From RUG11247 sp045649485 (GTDB lineage Bacteria; Bacillota; Clostridia; Christensenellales; Aristaeellaceae): 64,000 nt of DNA. The translations under genes were made by a program, and so were the position numbers. Shown here piece after piece: positions 8,676 through 17,178 of the stretch; positions within the stretch are counted from its first letter, which is position 1, and each line of letters starts with the position of its first letter. The notes below the pieces were generated by a model that saw only the letters and a program-made list of their open reading frames with translations, was not told the DNA's origin and searched no databases. The DNA is taken from positions 1 through 64,000 of the forward strand of contig JAZRPZ010000020.1 of NCBI GenBank assembly GCA_045649485.1, read 5' to 3'.

Positions 8676-8713
8676 ACGCCCATCGGATCGCATTTCGCGA
8701 AACGATGGGCGTT
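8676..8713 (+). terminator. Terminator of RpiR-Eda operon
   Basis: AACGCCCATCG and CGATGGGCGTT pair over 11 bp with a 16-base loop, followed by an imperfect T-rich stretch. Confidence 0.65.
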
Positions 8714-8820
8714 ATTATGCATTATTCTGTATCGCGTATTCATTCCTCTTGATCTATAATGCTGTCGCCGGCGTTGGCTTGGGCAAACACAACATCATAG
8801 CTTGTTGTCGAATAGTTCTC

Positions 8821-8840
8821 TCGGGGGCGGCCGCCCCCGA
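8821..8840. repeat. Perfect 20-bp GC palindrome
   Basis: TCGGGGGCGG followed by its exact reverse complement CCGCCCCCGA. It abuts the decayed tRNA-Trp fragment that begins at 8840 and stands where that tRNA's acceptor stem would be. Confidence 0.85.
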
Positions 8841-8899
8841 ATGGTAACACATGGGTCTCCAAAATCTTTGCCCGGGGTTCGAGTCCTGCTTCATATGCC
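8840..8899 (+). pseudogene. Second decayed tRNA-Trp fragment
   Basis: AATGGTAACACATGGGTCTC plus CAAAATCTTTG closely matches the D arm, anticodon arm and CCA anticodon of the tRNA-Trp at 3475, and GGGGTTCGAGTCCTGC matches its T arm. The T stem no longer pairs (CGGGG against CCTGC) and neither acceptor strand is present, so it cannot be a working tRNA. The 8585-9044 gap holds nothing else except hairpins and the adjacent palindrome. Confidence 0.75.
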
Positions 8900-8901
8900 T
8901 G

Positions 8902-8930
8902 AACGCAGATTCTTCGGAGTCTGCGTTTTT
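8902..8930 (+). terminator. Terminator after tRNA-Trp fragment
   Basis: AACGCAGA and TCTGCGTT form the stem and a T run follows. Confidence 0.65.
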
Positions 8931-9044
8931 GTCTGCTGTTATTACGGCGGCATATATCTTGTGGCGGTCGATATCGCAGATGTTCGGCTGAACGGATGTT
9001 TCGTCCTGGATGCATTTGTGCTGATGTCTGCGCCTATGTGCAGC

Positions 9045-9074
9045 AAAACGGGCAGGGGGAGTTACCCCTGCCCG
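9045..9074 (-). terminator. Terminator of TPR-RCC1 gene
   Basis: Read leftward, CGGGCAGGGG and CCCCTGCCCG form a 10-bp stem followed by TTTT, 10 bases past the stop codon. Confidence 0.75.
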
Positions 9075-9083
9075 CGAAATTTA

Positions 9084-12000
9084 TCAGTCTATAAGGTCCC
9101 AGCCCTTGACGTCGCACTGCCCATAACCATTATAACCGACAGCAACGACAGTACCGTCCGATTTAAGGCCTATGGTATGGGCGGTACCGGCATCTATCGT
9201 AATGATATCAGTCCAACCCTCTACGTCGCACTGCCCATATTTATTATTGCCGACAGCAACGACGATGCCGTCCGACTTAAGGCCTATAGTATGATCATAA
9301 CCAACAGTTATTGCAATGATATCAGTCCAACCCTCTACGTCGCACTGCCCATATCCATTATCGCCTACAGCAATGACGGTACCGTCTGACTTAAGGCCTA
9401 CGGTATGATAACCACCGGCATCTATTGCAATGATGTCGGTCCAACCCTTGATGTTGCGCTGCCCATCTGAATTATCGCCTACAGCAACGACGGTACCGTC
9501 TGACTTAAGACCTACGGTATGCAGGCCGCCGGCAGCTATAGCTACGGTATCAGTCCATTCTTCAGTATTACACTGATAATTTCCAGTATAACCGACAGCA
9601 ACGACCGTGCCGTCTGACTTAAGGCCTACGGTATGTGTGGTGCCGGCATGTATAGCTACGATATCAGTCCAATCATTGATGTTGCACCGCCCATAATCAT
9701 TGTTACCGACTGCAACGACGGTACCGTCTGACTTAAGGCCTACGGTATGGAAGTAACCTGCATCTATCGCAATAATATCAGTCCAACCATTGATATTGCG
9801 CTGCCCATAATCATTATCGCCGACAGCAACTATGGTACCGTCTGATTTCACACCCATAGAATAAAAATCTCCTGCGCTGATAATACGATCGGATTCAAAA
9901 TACAATCTGGAAATAATTTCACTTGAATCCTTATAATGGATGCAGTTTTTGAATGCATTGATGGCGGCACCCTTGTCGCCTTCAGCCAGACAGGCTTCAC
10001 CCTCAGCATAGAAATGAGCATCAATTGCTGTTAACTGTTCTGCAGCGCCATCATATTCACCGGCTTTTTTGAAGCAAACACGTGCTTCATTATAATTGCC
10101 GTCAGCCAGATAAGCTTCGCCCTCAGCATAGAAATGAGCATCAATTGCTGTTAACTGTTCTGTAGCGCCATCATATTCACCGGCTTTTTCGAAGCAAACG
10201 CGTGCTTCATCATAATTGCCGTCAGCCAGATAAGCTTCACCCTCTGCATAGTGCGCGGCAAGTATCATTTCGGCGGCGTTGCTGTATTCGCCTGCCAAAG
10301 CGAATGCGTCTCTTGCATTTTGGAATTCGCCGTTTGCCAGATAAGCTTCGCCCTCTGCATAGAAATGGGCATCAATAGCGGTTATCTGTTCAGCAGCGCC
10401 ATCATATTCACCGGCTTTTTCGAAGTAAACACGCGCTTCGATATAATCACCGTCAGCCAGATAAGCTTCGCCTTCTGCATAGTGTGCGGCGAGTATCATT
10501 TCGGAAGCGTTGCTGTAATCATCTGCCAGTGTAAAGGAAGCTCTTGCATTTTCAAAATCACCGTCAGCCAGATAAGTTTCGCCTTCTGCATAGTGTGCGG
10601 CGAGGATCATTTCGGATGCGTTGCTGTAATCATCTGCCAGTGTAAAGGAAGCTCTTGCATTTTCAAAATCACCGTCAGCCAGATAAGCTTCGCCCTCTGC
10701 ATAGTGCGCGGCGAGTATCATTTCGGAGGTGTTGCTGTAATTATCTGCCAGTGTAAAGGAAGCTCTTGCGCTTTCAAAATCACCGTCAGCCAGATAAGCT
10801 TCGCCTTCTGCATAGTGCGCGGCGAGTATCATATCCTCAGCGTCCTCATAGGGCACGGCTATGGCGAAGCATTCGCGGGCAGAATCATATTCGCCGTTTG
10901 TATAGTGTTCCATGCCCTGCGCATAGTAATCTGCCCTTATCTGTTCGGCCTGAGCTGCGGAGTCACTGTATCCGGAACATTCGTCGAATGCCTGAAGCGC
11001 CATATATTGATCGCCCTCGTTCAGCCAATACTGACCCTCGGCATAGAATGCGGCCTGTATTTTTTCCTCGGCGGTTTCTGAGGGCAGGGCAAGGCTGTAT
11101 GCCGCACGCGCCTCTATAAACAGTCCCTGTTCCAGCAGCATATCGCCCTCGGCTATATATGTAGCGTAGTACTGTTCATCCGAGTCTTCGTAGTCCATAT
11201 TCCAGGCATAATCAAACGCCTTGCGGGCTTTTCCGAATTCGTTCAGACCCAGATAGTACATGCCCTCAGCATAGTATGTGCCGGCATAATCATTGTACAG
11301 GGTATCCTCGGGTATGCGGCCCGCATAGCTGTCCCCGGCGTATGTTGTATTACAGTATACGTCAAATGCATCTCGCGCTTTTGCAAATTCATTCTGTGTG
11401 GCCAGATACACGCCCTCATGATACCATGTTTCTGTCAGCATCTCAGGCGCGTCGCTGTACTCTCCGGCATGGGTGAATGCCGTGCGCGCACCATCGAAAT
11501 CGTTAAGCGCCACCAGCTGCGTTCCTTCCAGATAGTATGTCTCAGAAATGCGCTCGGCGGAATCACTGTAGCTTCCGGCCTTTTCATAGCATGTACGTGC
11601 AACAGAATATTTTTTTGCGGCCAGGAGCTCCTGACCGGCGAAATAATATGCTGCCAGCATCTGATCGGCTGAAATACCGCCGCTCACCGCATTCGAGAAG
11701 CAGCGCTCCGCGGAAGCTATATCGCCGTTGGAAAGGTGAGCCTGACCGGCGTTGTAGTATGCCATAGCAACGTCGCTTGCCGAAGCTCCCTGCGATAGTG
11801 CTTCTGTAAAGCATTCGTCGGCAGCAATGAAGTCGCCGGCAATAAGCATGACTTTGCCTTCGGCTATGTATGCGTCGGCAAGTCTGTCCTCTGAATCTTT
11901 GTATGAACCAAGATCTTCATAGATGGCCTGCGCATCTGCATAGTCGCCCGCCCTGAACGCTTCGGCTGCATTTTTATATCTGACATTTTTCGATATGGCT

Positions 12001-12104
12001 ATCCCGGAAGGAATTGCGATCGCCGCCGCAGCCGCGATGGCAGCTGTGGCGATGATGAGCTTCTTCTTTCCGCCCTTCTTCGAAACGTTGTTCTGCTCGC
12101 TCAT
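9084..12104 (-). CDS. Membrane-anchored TPR-repeat protein with C-terminal RCC1-like propeller
   Basis: A 1006-residue protein of unknown function with a clear architecture. A Lys-rich cytosolic start (KKGGKKK) is followed by one hydrophobic helix at about residues 16-36, so the rest is outside the cell (type II anchor). Residues about 40-720 are tandem 34-40-residue TPR-like units with YAEGEAYLADGD and ARASFTLA motifs. Residues about 735-1003 contain seven RCC1-like units of about 38 residues, each with GLKSDGTVVAVG, GQ-CDV, GWTDIIAI and AG-HT. Seven such units fit a closed beta-propeller. Neighbouring DNA copies are nearly identical, so the array is still evolving by duplication. It is transcribed alone, with an AT-rich promoter region upstream. 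A surface binding or adhesion role is possible but unproven. Confidence 0.8.
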   Translation of the reverse strand: MSEQNNVSKKGGKKKLIIATAAIAAAAAIAIPSGIAISKNVRYKNAAEAFRAGDYADAQAIYEDLGSYKDSEDRLADAYIAEGKVMLIAGDFIAADECFTEALSQGASASDVAMAYYNAGQAHLSNGDIASAERCFSNAVSGGISADQMLAAYYFAGQELLAAKKYSVARTCYEKAGSYSDSAERISETYYLEGTQLVALNDFDGARTAFTHAGEYSDAPEMLTETWYHEGVYLATQNEFAKARDAFDVYCNTTYAGDSYAGRIPEDTLYNDYAGTYYAEGMYYLGLNEFGKARKAFDYAWNMDYEDSDEQYYATYIAEGDMLLEQGLFIEARAAYSLALPSETAEEKIQAAFYAEGQYWLNEGDQYMALQAFDECSGYSDSAAQAEQIRADYYAQGMEHYTNGEYDSARECFAIAVPYEDAEDMILAAHYAEGEAYLADGDFESARASFTLADNYSNTSEMILAAHYAEGEAYLADGDFENARASFTLADDYSNASEMILAAHYAEGETYLADGDFENARASFTLADDYSNASEMILAAHYAEGEAYLADGDYIEARVYFEKAGEYDGAAEQITAIDAHFYAEGEAYLANGEFQNARDAFALAGEYSNAAEMILAAHYAEGEAYLADGNYDEARVCFEKAGEYDGATEQLTAIDAHFYAEGEAYLADGNYNEARVCFKKAGEYDGAAEQLTAIDAHFYAEGEACLAEGDKGAAINAFKNCIHYKDSSEIISRLYFESDRIISAGDFYSMGVKSDGTIVAVGDNDYGQRNINGWTDIIAIDAGYFHTVGLKSDGTVVAVGNNDYGRCNINDWTDIVAIHAGTTHTVGLKSDGTVVAVGYTGNYQCNTEEWTDTVAIAAGGLHTVGLKSDGTVVAVGDNSDGQRNIKGWTDIIAIDAGGYHTVGLKSDGTVIAVGDNGYGQCDVEGWTDIIAITVGYDHTIGLKSDGIVVAVGNNKYGQCDVEGWTDIITIDAGTAHTIGLKSDGTVVAVGYNGYGQCDVKGWDLID
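9100..9860 (-). repeat. Seven tandem DNA repeats encoding RCC1 units
   Basis: Units of about 114 bp recur, each with a close variant of ACGGTACCGTCTGACTTAAG and of TCAGTCCAACC on the plus strand. All seven are in frame within the TPR-RCC1 gene. Confidence 0.8.
9985..10850 (-). repeat. Tandem DNA repeats encoding TPR units
   Basis: Two alternating unit types of about 111 and 120 bp recur, with near-identical copies at 10500-10850 (GCCAGATAAGCTTCGCC in each) and at 9985-10240. All are in frame. Confidence 0.8.
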
Positions 12105-12262
12105 AAACTGCTTCCTTATTGTAAAATTATGTTAATATATATTATATATAATATTATGAAGCGGTGCAACAAAATAAATGGAATTATGGGTCACCGAGGA
12201 CGATTCTTGGCGTCTTATTTATAAAACAAGAAAAACAAACTCAATTCAGGGAGTGATGTATT

Positions 12263-13102
12263 ATGAGTCGTGTTGATAGATACACAGCTAAAGAATATTG
12301 CATGATAATGCGGCACATGCTGATCATTTTGCCGGCAGTCTGTCTGGGAATAGTGGCGATGATTAGCGGAGGCATATCACCTGTGCTGTGGGGACAGCAG
12401 CCGGCAGCATGGATTGTTTTGACGTTGCTGGCGCTGCCGCTGCAGAGTGCGGTCAGACGGGTTCCCGATTCGGTACTGAGTGTAGTGTTTTTGATGATCC
12501 TGACCGCTTCTTTGTTCGGAGAAGCAGCAGACGGAGCAAGGCGCTGGCTGGATCTTGGGATATTCAATGTCAACGCGGCAATGCTGGTATTGCCAGCGAT
12601 GCTTGGCGTGCTGTGCAATACGAAATTTCCCTATACGGTTTTAATGGGCGCGGTACTTGTTCTGGCTTTTCAGCCGGATGTGTCGCAGCTGACGGCGTTT
12701 TCAGCTGCCGCTTTACCTATCCTGTGGCAGCACAGGCATGAACGGCTTCGGACAACAGCATGTATTTTGGTGCTGGCTGCATCGTTAATCCGCTGTCTGC
12801 TTTTCCCGGCTGCGGTTGCGCCGGTTGAATATTGCGAAGGTATTCTCACGATGCTTGCCGGAGATTCGTTGCTTCTCATGTTTGTCGGCGTGGCGGCGCT
12901 CTTGGCAATACCGGCATACTTCACGTATCAATTCTTTCGCCTGAGGCAACAAAATCTTCCTGTGCTCGCTGTCTACTATGCAGTGACTCTGATTTTTATC
13001 ATCGGCGGTGAATATCCGGTTCCGTTTATGGGATTTGGTCTTTCGCCGATTGCAGGATACTGCCTCGCTTATAGCTGCAGTGCCGCAATCACGCGGGACT
13101 GA
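12263..13102 (+). CDS. Small polytopic membrane protein resembling a truncated FtsW/RodA (SEDS) protein
   Basis: A 279-residue protein with about eight to nine hydrophobic helices. The start at 12263 has GGGAGTGA before it. Three short stretches recall SEDS glycosyltransferases: GARRWLDLGIFNVN (compare the family GARRW-LG-FQPSE region), LAFQPDVSQLTAF (compare LLQPDLGTA), and PVPFMGFGLSPIAGY near the C-terminus (compare PFVSYGGSS). The family usually has 370-400 residues and ten helices, and the conserved Asp-bearing extracellular loop (TDFIF) is not found. I infer a reduced or non-catalytic SEDS relative; it may equally be an unrelated membrane protein. It is a single gene ended by hairpins. 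Confidence 0.4.
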   Translation: MSRVDRYTAKEYCMIMRHMLIILPAVCLGIVAMISGGISPVLWGQQPAAWIVLTLLALPLQSAVRRVPDSVLSVVFLMILTASLFGEAADGARRWLDLGIFNVNAAMLVLPAMLGVLCNTKFPYTVLMGAVLVLAFQPDVSQLTAFSAAALPILWQHRHERLRTTACILVLAASLIRCLLFPAAVAPVEYCEGILTMLAGDSLLLMFVGVAALLAIPAYFTYQFFRLRQQNLPVLAVYYAVTLIFIIGGEYPVPFMGFGLSPIAGYCLAYSCSAAITRD

Positions 13103-13106
13103 TTTT

Positions 13107-13151
13107 GGCGGTATACTGTTTCTCATTGACAATGCAAAACAGTATACCGCC
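13107..13151. terminator. Long hairpin after SEDS-like gene
   Basis: A perfect 15-bp stem (GGCGGTATACTGTTT with its complement), 5 bases after the stop codon; no T run follows, so termination is inferred from position only. Confidence 0.5.
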
Positions 13152-13182
13152 CTGTCCGGTGATGCTTGACAGACAAAATGAA

Positions 13183-13212
13183 GCAGCCTTCCGTTTTATG
13201 ACGGAAGGCTGC
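13183..13212. terminator. Terminator of the leftward beta-helix gene
   Basis: Perfect 12-bp stem GCAGCCTTCCGT with its complement, between two converging genes; on the plus strand GTTTATTT follows. Confidence 0.65.
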
Positions 13213-13218
13213 GTTTAT

Positions 13219-14718
13219 TTATCGTATCGTGTGTACTTCTGCGTTTTTGTCGCCCAGTATATCGCTTATGGCCGAGGCGATATTCTCGTCGAATACCAGT
13301 ATCTCAGGCTCGGCTTCCTCATTGGCGCCGTACTGTCCGAGCATTCCGCCCTCGTACTGTATATACAGGTTTTTGTCCATGTAAGGACAGCTTTCCTGCT
13401 TTTCGGCAACAAGATGCAGCATACGGTAAGCGCAGCGGTCAAAAACATTTTCACAGACGCTGTATTCGCTTGCCGTGTTTATGTAACTCCAGCCCTTTAT
13501 GAGCGCAGGCGTATCGACATTGTGCCGCTGCTGTCCCCAGCCGTAGCCGGAGAGACGCAGGATATTGCCGCGCATCTCGATATCGCGCATGTAGCTCTCG
13601 GTATCACCGTTGTTCTTCTCAAGGAAATACTCGATGCCGTATACGCACTTTTCAACAAGGTTGTTCAGATACTTTATGCCGGTCAGCGTGTGCTTGACAC
13701 CGAAGGTAGTGATCTGATGCGTGATGCCTGCATCGTATGCCTGATATATCCAGCAGTTTTCTACCAGATAATCCTCGCAGCCGCCGTATATCTCAATGCC
13801 GTTGCCGAAACGGGTGACGGTACCTCTGCCGCCCTGAGGATAGTTGGGGTCGGTGCCGAAATAATGCTGTATGGTGCCGCCTATCCAGCCGATCTCACAG
13901 TTGGATACATGCAGTCCCTTTACATGTCCGCCGCCGGCTATGGCATGCAGACCTATATATTTCAGGCAGAGATTGTCTATGCGAACATCGTCATTTGCGC
14001 CTATGGCAAACATGTGCCTGCGGGGCAGCGCCTCGATCGAGTCGAAGCATTCGCCGGGATTTCCTCTGTCGCATCTCAGATATATGTCGCCGAGGCTTTC
14101 TTCGCCGATGTGGGGGATGGGGAAGTCCTGACCTTTGGAAGGCTGAGTGGTCAGTATGGAGTCAAAATACCAGAAAAGATCCATATCGCAGGTCATTTCG
14201 TCGGCCATGACGAAATCCTTGCTTTCATCGTTTCTGCATACGAATTTGCCGTTCAGATAAGAGGGGATAAGTTTCCTGCAATGCTCCTCGCCGTGATTGA
14301 AGACCAGCGTGCCGGGATCCAGTATCTTCTCTGTCATTTTCCATATATTGTGCTCGGCATCGGCAAGCACCCACAGCGCGGGGTCCGCAAGGCATTTGTC
14401 CCATCCGAAGAACCTGGGTTTTTCGCCTTCGCCGTAGGCGGCATATGTAACGCCCGATCGGGTAACTACCTTGCCGCGGAACAGATCGCCTCTTCTGAAA
14501 AATACGCCGTCACCGCGCTCAAGTTCCGCAGAAGAAACACGGCTGAGAGTTTTCCATGAGGTGACCGGAGAAAGTCCGTCGTTGTCATCGCAGCCGTCGT
14601 TGCTGACGTAATATGCAGTGCCTGTTATTTTGCAGCAATCGGAAGCTGTCAGTATTTCGTTCCTGCGCTTTTCAGTCAGTTTTTCTATCCTGTCAAGAAT
14701 ATCGGTGTTCATGGACAT
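13219..14718 (-). CDS. Right-handed parallel beta-helix protein (pectate-lyase-like fold)
   Basis: A 499-residue protein with the beta-helix fold common in polysaccharide lyases and glycosidases. It begins after residue 33 with AYYVSNDGCDDNDGLSP and SWKTL, the typical opening of secreted pectate-lyase-superfamily proteins, and continues with repeated short strands such as VRIDNLCLKYIGLHAI and VENCWIYQAYDAGI. No signal peptide is seen, so it seems cytosolic. ATG 14718 has AAGGAG upstream. It is followed in the same direction-group by a metallophosphoesterase gene that lies 28 bases upstream, so the two are co-transcribed. Substrate unknown; an intracellular glycan-cleaving role is inferred from the fold. 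Confidence 0.65.
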   Translation of the reverse strand: MSMNTDILDRIEKLTEKRRNEILTASDCCKITGTAYYVSNDGCDDNDGLSPVTSWKTLSRVSSAELERGDGVFFRRGDLFRGKVVTRSGVTYAAYGEGEKPRFFGWDKCLADPALWVLADAEHNIWKMTEKILDPGTLVFNHGEEHCRKLIPSYLNGKFVCRNDESKDFVMADEMTCDMDLFWYFDSILTTQPSKGQDFPIPHIGEESLGDIYLRCDRGNPGECFDSIEALPRRHMFAIGANDDVRIDNLCLKYIGLHAIAGGGHVKGLHVSNCEIGWIGGTIQHYFGTDPNYPQGGRGTVTRFGNGIEIYGGCEDYLVENCWIYQAYDAGITHQITTFGVKHTLTGIKYLNNLVEKCVYGIEYFLEKNNGDTESYMRDIEMRGNILRLSGYGWGQQRHNVDTPALIKGWSYINTASEYSVCENVFDRCAYRMLHLVAEKQESCPYMDKNLYIQYEGGMLGQYGANEEAEPEILVFDENIASAISDILGDKNAEVHTIR

Positions 14719-14746
14719 GATGCTGTGTCTCCTTCTTTGACGGTGT

Positions 14747-15883
14747 TCATTTGCTTGCTGTGTACAGCGCTTCCTCGGTGCCGAGATCGCTTGTGGCTGT
14801 GAATTCGATCTTGCGGCTGTCTATCCTCATTGCGAGACCTACATAATGTGCGCCGGCGTGCGGTTCACGGGTGCATTCCTTGCCTTTTCCTATGTGCGGC
14901 TCGGAGCAGATTATAATCGGGAATTCTGCGTCCATGCGAACATCCGGAGTGTACGGCAGAGCGACCTTTGTGAAATGCATGTGCCCGGATATCATTGCAT
15001 GAGGCTTCATTTCGTTCAGCAGATGGGTCCACTTTCCGAAAAGCTCGGTTTCTATATTGAACGTCTCGTTTCCGCCATGCACGCATGCAGCGCAGAAGGG
15101 GAGATGGGTTATGACCAGCCTGTTTTCCACTCCGGGCGCGGCGTATTCGCTTTCGGCATTTGCGATAACTTCTTCAATGAAGCGCGTCTCGCTGAGCCTC
15201 ATTTCATGGCAATCCACCAGTCCGCCGTATTCCGCATGGTCGTCCACCTTGTCCTCGCCGCAGTCAAGTACGATTCCCCATATGCTGCCTATGCGGAAAG
15301 TGAACCATGTGTCACCGTTTCTGTTGCCGATGTACTGAGGAAGATCAAGCGCGTACTGTCCGCGGTAGTCGTGATTTCCGCGGGCAAATACTACGGGGAT
15401 CCCGCCATGAGTGACTGCGCTCGTTATGTCGAAAATAGAGCGTATGTCCTCATGTGTCTGGCATGCGGTGGGAACATCGCCGTTCATTATAAGAAGATCG
15501 AGATCGTCGCCGAAACAGGATGCCGCCTTTGCAGGCTCATCCACACTGGAATGGGTGTCTGCCAGTATGTATACATTCAGCGGATGGGAACAGTCCACCG
15601 GCTTGAAAGCATAATCCCTGTACTGCAGTTCGCCAAGCTCCGGGAAATAGGGCTTCCGCTCCGGCAGTGCGCGGAAGCATACGCGATAGCTGCGGGCATT
15701 GTCCAGCACGTCCATGGGAACGGTAACTCTGTGTACCAGCGTTTCAGTGCGTATGAGTCCGCCCACGCTGTCGTTATATATCCTGCCGCCGGCTTCGACC
15801 CAGCATTTGCCGAAAGCAAGCGTATTTATTACTATTTGATATTCATTGCCTACAACGTAGACGCATGGATCCTTATATATCAT
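14747..15883 (-). CDS. Calcineurin-like metallophosphoesterase
   Basis: A 378-residue predicted metal-dependent phosphoesterase. ATG 15883 is used because GGGGAGG stands 7 bases before it. The N-terminal 100 residues form a beta-rich domain of unknown role, then the catalytic domain shows the five family motifs: ADTHSS, MNGDV, ARGNHDY, THLPF and GHMH. It is the first gene of the unit with the beta-helix gene and is divergent from a URO-D-family gene and a second phosphoesterase. The two phosphoesterases in one locus suggest release of phosphate from a sugar or lipid substrate, but this is inference. Confidence 0.8.
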   Translation of the reverse strand: MIYKDPCVYVVGNEYQIVINTLAFGKCWVEAGGRIYNDSVGGLIRTETLVHRVTVPMDVLDNARSYRVCFRALPERKPYFPELGELQYRDYAFKPVDCSHPLNVYILADTHSSVDEPAKAASCFGDDLDLLIMNGDVPTACQTHEDIRSIFDITSAVTHGGIPVVFARGNHDYRGQYALDLPQYIGNRNGDTWFTFRIGSIWGIVLDCGEDKVDDHAEYGGLVDCHEMRLSETRFIEEVIANAESEYAAPGVENRLVITHLPFCAACVHGGNETFNIETELFGKWTHLLNEMKPHAMISGHMHFTKVALPYTPDVRMDAEFPIIICSEPHIGKGKECTREPHAGAHYVGLAMRIDSRKIEFTATSDLGTEEALYTASK

Positions 15884-15968
15884 CGTCGTACCTCCCCGGA
15901 GGATTTTGTTTATCACATGATACCACCTGCGGCTGTCGCGGTCAAGAATTTATACAGTTATAGCCCAC

Positions 15969-15997
15969 TTGTAATATAAGCAATCGGGTGTTAAAAT
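15969..15997 (+). promoter_or_regulatory. Promoter of URO-D-family operon
   Basis: TTGTAA (15969-15974) and TAAAAT (15992-15997) with a 17-base spacer, 30 bases before the start codon. Confidence 0.5.
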
Positions 15998-16026
15998 ACA
16001 TGTAACTTGAAAAAGGGGTGAATCAC

Positions 16027-17157
16027 ATGGATGTAAAACGCCTTGAGCTTGATATAGAACAGTTTTGGAAGGATGACGAAATTGCCCACCGCGACAATTG
16101 TTTTTCTGCCGATGCACCGCAGGTGGCACTCGGTATCAGAATGAGCAATGAATGCGTATATGCGGAATTGGGTGAAGAAGGTCATCCGTGGGACCCGATC
16201 GACCCTGTGAAGCAGGCAGAACTGAACAAGCGATATAACGATAAGGCAGAGAAAATAGTAGGCCGCCGTTTGCTGCCCGAAGAATTCGACGGGCCGTCGG
16301 TGTGCTTCCCTTATGTGAAGCGAATCGGCGAAGTATTCGGCAGCCGTTATGAGTTCGTGCACCACAGCGAATGGCTGCATAAGTGCGTTGACACTCCGGA
16401 AGATGTGGAAAAGATGCTCGACAGGGTTGATAAACTGGATATCCGCAGCTTCATGCTTCCGGATAACTGGGAATCCGAGAAAAAACGCATATTTGAGACC
16501 ACAGGCAGAAAGCCTGCGCCCATGCGTCATATCCGCGGTCCCGTGACCCTTGCATGCTCGCTCATGGGTGAAATGAACTTCATATATCTCGTGCTTGATG
16601 AGCCCGACCTTGCAAAGCGCTTTTCCGATACAATAAAGCGCGTGGTCATCGAAATGGGTGATGTTATGGATGCCGAAGCCGGTATCTCTCCCGAAAACAG
16701 GGGCGCGTACGGCTTCTCGTTTGCGGATGATAACTGCTGCCTGATGACTCCGGAAATGTATGAGCTTTTCGGCTATCCCATTCTCCGCGATGTTTTTGCA
16801 CACTTTGCCCCCGGTAAAAACGACAGCCGATTCCAGCATTCGGACAGCGCAATGGGTCATCTGCTTCCCATACTCGGCAGACTCGATCTGAACGGAGTAA
16901 ATTTCGGACCCACAGTGCTTGTACCCGAAATCAGGAAATATCTGCCCAACGCCAGAATCGACGGATGCCTCGCGCCTTTCACTTTCATGCGCAATGAGGA
17001 AGAGGACATAGTTTTCCAGGTAAAGCGCGATTGCGAGGACGCAAAGCGCACCGGACGCGGTGTAAATATCTCCACCGCAGGCTCGATAAACAACGGAAGT
17101 CTGCTCAGCAGCATGCGGCTCGTGATGGCTGCAATTCAGAATTACGGACGCTACTGA
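16027..17157 (+). CDS. Uroporphyrinogen decarboxylase (URO-D) family protein, not HemE
   Basis: A 376-residue TIM-barrel protein of the URO-D superfamily. ATG 16027 is preceded by AAAAGGGG at good spacing and is preferred to the GTG at 16018. The C-terminal third carries the family pattern GVNFGPTVLVPEIRKYL and TGRGVNISTAGSI. It lacks the HemE N-terminal signature and there are no haem genes nearby, so it belongs with the many paralogues linked to corrinoid methyltransferases or of unknown role. A phosphoesterase gene starts 22 bases downstream in the same operon. Confidence 0.7.
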   Translation: MDVKRLELDIEQFWKDDEIAHRDNCFSADAPQVALGIRMSNECVYAELGEEGHPWDPIDPVKQAELNKRYNDKAEKIVGRRLLPEEFDGPSVCFPYVKRIGEVFGSRYEFVHHSEWLHKCVDTPEDVEKMLDRVDKLDIRSFMLPDNWESEKKRIFETTGRKPAPMRHIRGPVTLACSLMGEMNFIYLVLDEPDLAKRFSDTIKRVVIEMGDVMDAEAGISPENRGAYGFSFADDNCCLMTPEMYELFGYPILRDVFAHFAPGKNDSRFQHSDSAMGHLLPILGRLDLNGVNFGPTVLVPEIRKYLPNARIDGCLAPFTFMRNEEEDIVFQVKRDCEDAKRTGRGVNISTAGSINNGSLLSSMRLVMAAIQNYGRY

Positions 17158-17178
17158 GTAAAGAGAGGATCGCTTTAT

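Noticed and set aside
8740..9015. A 91-codon minus-strand frame across the tRNA-Trp fragment
   Set aside because: No ribosome site; contains the complement of the tRNA remnant and hairpins.
9100..10850. Regular repeats that could be taken for a CRISPR array
   Set aside because: Repeats are 111-120 bp without unique spacers, remain in frame and encode TPR and RCC1 units; no cas genes are near.
10251..11081. A repetitive Cys-rich plus-strand frame opposite the TPR gene
   Set aside because: Its repeats are only the complement of the TPR-coding repeats; no start signal is present.
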